Shown piece after piece: positions 5,730-7,815 of a DNA stretch of 7,815 nt; position 1 is the first letter of the stretch, and each line of letters opens with the position of its first letter. Position numbers and translations under genes: made by a program. Below the pieces are notes generated by a model. The model ran no database searches. It was not told the DNA's origin and saw only the letters and a program-made list of their open reading frames with translations. The stretch is from Chloroflexota bacterium (GTDB taxonomy: Bacteria > Chloroflexota > Limnocylindria > Limnocylindrales > CSP1-4): NCBI GenBank assembly GCA_013695505.1, contig JACDAH010000235.1, positions 1-7,815 of the forward strand, written 5' to 3'.

Positions 5730-6722
5730 ATGCGCGGACGCTCGATCCTGATCGGAGCCACGGCGGCCACCGCCGGCCTGCTCTTCGCCGGCTACGGCGT
5801 CGGCAGCGTGCTCGTCTACGAGGAGCTCACCTCGATCGGGCCATGCCCGGTCGGCTGGGCCGCCAACAGCCCCGCGGCATTCGCGATCCTCGGCGCCAAT
5901 GGCCGGCCCCTGCCAGGCCACCCGGAATTCGACACGGAGCCGTACTGGATGCCCGCGCCGGAGGACGTCCGCATCCCGAGCCGCGATCCGGGGATCGAGC
6001 TCAGTGGCTGGTACGTCGCCGCGGCCGATCCCGCCGCGCCGACGGTGATCGTCATCCATGGGCGCGGTGCGTGCAAGCGCGATCACACGGCACTGCTGCC
6101 GGCTGGGATGCTCCACCGGAACGGGTTCGCGGTCCTGCTGGTCGACCTCCGCGAGCACGGCGATTCGACGATCGAGGACGGCCACTTTGCCGGCGGGACC
6201 GAGGAATATCGCGACGTCCTCGGGGCCTGGGACTGGCTCCGAACCACGAAGGGCATGGCGCCCGGGCGCGTCGGGCTCGTCGGAATCTCGCTCGGGGCGG
6301 CCACGGCCCTGATCGCGACCGGCTTGGAGCCGCGGCTTGCGGCGGTCTGGGCGGATTCCAGCTACGCCGACCTCCCGGGCTACATCCGGGATGAGCTCGC
6401 CCGGCGCGGCTACCCGACCTTCCTCGATGTCGGCGCCGTCGTCGCGGGTCGGATCCTGCACGGCGACGACCTGGCTGCGGTGAGCCCGCTCGAGAGCGTC
6501 CACCGGCTCGCCGGGCGGCCGATCTTCGTCACCCACGGTGAGGGCGATGAGGTCGTCAAGGTCTCCGACGGACGGGACCTCGTCGCGGCCGTCGAGGCCG
6601 ATGGTGGAAGGCCCGGATCCTGGTTCATTCCCGGCTCACGGCACACGATGGCGATGGTCGAGCAGCCGGCTCAGTACGAAGAGCGCCTCGTCGGATTCTT
6701 CCGGGTGGCGCTTGGCGGCTGA
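5730..6722 (+). CDS. Membrane-anchored alpha/beta hydrolase
   Basis: A 330-residue serine hydrolase of the alpha/beta fold, substrate unknown. Residues 5-29 form a hydrophobic segment after a basic start (MRGR), probably an uncleaved signal anchor that puts the catalytic domain outside the membrane. The core strand VIVIHGRGA (106-114) supplies the oxyanion HG. The nucleophile elbow GISLGA holds Ser187. HGEGDEVV gives Asp273 and GSRHTMAM gives His305, completing the triad in the expected order. The overall pattern (HGRGACKRDH, DLREHGDS, DVLGAWDWL) resembles the bacterial alpha/beta hydrolase group often annotated with dienelactone-hydrolase or BAAT-like domains. It is divergent from the NUDIX gene and lies 58 bp before the CocE-like gene on the same strand; the two may share a transcript. 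Confidence 0.9.
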   Translation: MRGRSILIGATAATAGLLFAGYGVGSVLVYEELTSIGPCPVGWAANSPAAFAILGANGRPLPGHPEFDTEPYWMPAPEDVRIPSRDPGIELSGWYVAAADPAAPTVIVIHGRGACKRDHTALLPAGMLHRNGFAVLLVDLREHGDSTIEDGHFAGGTEEYRDVLGAWDWLRTTKGMAPGRVGLVGISLGAATALIATGLEPRLAAVWADSSYADLPGYIRDELARRGYPTFLDVGAVVAGRILHGDDLAAVSPLESVHRLAGRPIFVTHGEGDEVVKVSDGRDLVAAVEADGGRPGSWFIPGSRHTMAMVEQPAQYEERLVGFFRVALGG

Positions 6723-6780
6723 CGTCGCGGGATGGGGCCCGGCTCGCCGGACGTGCTGCCGCCGTCTCTAGACTGTCCGG
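6723..6780 (+). other. 58-bp spacer before the CocE-like gene
   Basis: The short spacer holds a CCGGC/GCCGG dyad whose 2-nt loop is too tight for a good terminator, and a TAGACT hexamer near the start codon. No Shine-Dalgarno precedes the ATG at 6781. Confidence 0.4.
6769..6774 (+). promoter_or_regulatory. Candidate leaderless -10 hexamer for the CocE-like gene
   Basis: TAGACT (TANNNT class) is followed by exactly 6 nt (gtccgg) and then ATG. This puts the expected +1 on the A of the start codon. There is no Shine-Dalgarno and no clear -35. The geometry is identical to that before the oxidase gene on the other strand. Confidence 0.45.
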
Positions 6781-7815
6781 ATGAGCGAGCGCGCAGCCAG
6801 CCAGCCGATCCACGCGGTCGCCGCAGTGCGCGACGTCCGGATCCCCGTCTCGGACGGGTTGGAGCTGTCGGCCAACCTGTGGCTGCCTGAGCCGCTCGGC
6901 GACGGAACGGGACCGCAGGCGTTCCCCGCGATCCTCGAGATGATCCCGTATCGCAAGGACGACTGGCGCGCGGCGAGCGACGAGAGCCGCGGCGAATGGC
7001 TGGCGGCGCGGGGCTACGCGTTCTGCCGGCTCGACATCCGCGGCACCGGCTCGTCGCCGGGCATCGCCCTGGACGAGTACACCGCCCGCGAGACCGAGGA
7101 CGGCTACGACGCGGTCGAGTGGCTGGCAGCGCAGGCGTGGTGCAACGGCAAGGTCGGGATGTGGGGCATCAGCTACGGCGGCTTCACCGCGATCCAGGTC
7201 GCACTGCTGCAGCCGCCGCACCTTGCCGCGATCGTCCCGATGATGGCGACCGACGATCGCTACACCGACGACGTCCACTACCTCGGTGGCTGCGCCACGG
7301 TGTCCGAGCTTTCGCAGTACGCAGTCTCGATGGTCGGGATGAACGCGATGCCGCTCCGGGCGGAGTACCGCGGCGCCGGCTGGGCAGCGGAGTGGAAGGA
7401 TCGCCTCGAGAGCACCCCCATCTGGCTGTTCGAGTGGCTCCGCCAGCAACACGACGGGCCGTACTGGCGGCAGGGCTCGCTCGCGCCGCACTGGGACCGC
7501 CTCCGGACGCCGACCTTCCTGATCGGCGGCTGGGCGGACGAGTATGTCGACGCAGCCCTCCGAATGCTGGAGCGCTGCACCCACGCCCCGCGCCGGGCGC
7601 TGATCGGCAACTGGGTCCACGACCTGCCCGATGACGCCTACCCGGGACCGAACGTCGACTGGTATCACGAGATGGTCCGCTTCTTCGACCACTGGCTCAA
7701 GGGCGCCGACAACGGCGTGGTGGACGAGCCGGCGCTCGTTGCCTTCCGCCACGGCTGGGCCGAGCCCGAAGCCTTCCCGGCCGCGTGGCCCGGCGAGTGG
7801 ATCGCGGAGCCGACG
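6781..7815 (+). CDS. CocE/NonD family (X-Pro dipeptidyl-peptidase-like, S15) hydrolase, 3' truncated by the window
   Basis: The first 345 residues of a CocE/NonD serine hydrolase. The family includes cocaine esterase, alpha-amino-acid ester hydrolases and Xaa-Pro dipeptidyl peptidases, which act on esters or amides. Visible features: the N-terminal VRIPVSDGLELSANLWLP strand; MIPYRKDD at 54-61; DIRGTGSS at 85-92; the nucleophile elbow WGISYGG with Ser131; GGWADEY with Asp253, the CocE-type Asp motif; and GNWVHD with His280. A cap-like helical region lies between about 165 and 240. HWLKG near 304-308 leads toward the C-terminal jelly-roll domain, which is cut off here; full members are usually 550-650 residues. 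No signal peptide is seen, so a cytosolic enzyme is likely. The ATG was chosen for its fit to the family N-terminus and the upstream -10-like TAGACT. Confidence 0.92.
   Translation, partial: MSERAASQPIHAVAAVRDVRIPVSDGLELSANLWLPEPLGDGTGPQAFPAILEMIPYRKDDWRAASDESRGEWLAARGYAFCRLDIRGTGSSPGIALDEYTARETEDGYDAVEWLAAQAWCNGKVGMWGISYGGFTAIQVALLQPPHLAAIVPMMATDDRYTDDVHYLGGCATVSELSQYAVSMVGMNAMPLRAEYRGAGWAAEWKDRLESTPIWLFEWLRQQHDGPYWRQGSLAPHWDRLRTPTFLIGGWADEYVDAALRMLERCTHAPRRALIGNWVHDLPDDAYPGPNVDWYHEMVRFFDHWLKGADNGVVDEPALVAFRHGWAEPEAFPAAWPGEWIAEPT

Noticed and set aside
5707..5751. Short upstream ORF overlapping the hydrolase start
   Set aside because: It has 14 codons, no Shine-Dalgarno and no sign of a regulatory peptide; GAGGA favours the ATG at 5730.
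5130..6536. A 468-codon minus-strand frame spanning the divergent region and the hydrolase
   Set aside because: It crosses the NUDIX gene out of frame and is antisense to the alpha/beta hydrolase; its composition is that of a shadow frame.
6742..6753. CCGGC/GCCGG dyad as a terminator after the alpha/beta hydrolase
   Set aside because: The loop would be only 2 nt, the stem is 5 bp and no T-tract follows; such dyads are common in this composition.
6625..7752. A 375-codon minus-strand frame opposite the CocE-like gene
   Set aside because: It is antisense to a gene with a complete catalytic triad and shows no domain of its own.

Overview
The window is GC-rich DNA, roughly two-thirds G+C by eye, with strong G/C third-position bias and densely packed genes. 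Seven protein-coding genes can be supported. No RNA genes, insertion sequences, CRISPR arrays or phage genes were seen. The composition, the mix of Shine-Dalgarno and apparently leaderless starts, and a Ser/Thr/Pro/Ala-rich surface protein suggest a high-GC, environmentally typed bacterium. I would guess Chloroflexota (Limnocylindria/Ellin6529-like), with Actinomycetota as the alternative. This placement is inference: there is no 16S or other marker gene here.

Left arm, positions 1-5637, all on the minus strand. In transcription order it holds: a NUDIX hydrolase (5637-5020); a PhzF-like isomerase (5023-4301) that overlaps it by 4 nt in a GTGA; a covalent-flavin sarcosine-oxidase-type amine oxidase (4274-3096) 26 bp on; an S66 LD-carboxypeptidase/MccF-type peptidase (3088-2120) only 7 bp on; and, after a 170-bp gap, a family-5 (oligo/dipeptide-type) substrate-binding protein (1949-27). 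The binding protein has a Sec signal but no lipobox. It ends in a 46-residue Ser/Thr/Pro/Ala linker and a C-terminal transmembrane anchor. An 18-bp perfect palindrome follows its stop codon at the window edge.

Right arm, positions 5730-7815, plus strand. It holds an N-terminally membrane-anchored alpha/beta hydrolase (5730-6722), then, 58 bp later, a CocE/NonD (X-Pro dipeptidyl-peptidase-like) serine hydrolase that runs off the window. The two arms are divergent from a 92-bp intergenic region containing a 7-bp inverted repeat.

Working together: the left arm looks like a scavenging unit. A surface-anchored receptor would capture peptides, a cytosolic S66 enzyme would trim peptides with L,D bonds or peptide conjugates, and an FAD amine oxidase plus a PhzF-type isomerase would act on released amino compounds. 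The NUDIX enzyme may be housekeeping. This is a hypothesis from context; no permease genes are in view. The sharpest regulatory signal is a TANNNT -10 hexamer exactly 6 nt before the start codons of both the oxidase and the CocE gene, both lacking a clear Shine-Dalgarno. That is the geometry expected for leaderless mRNAs.
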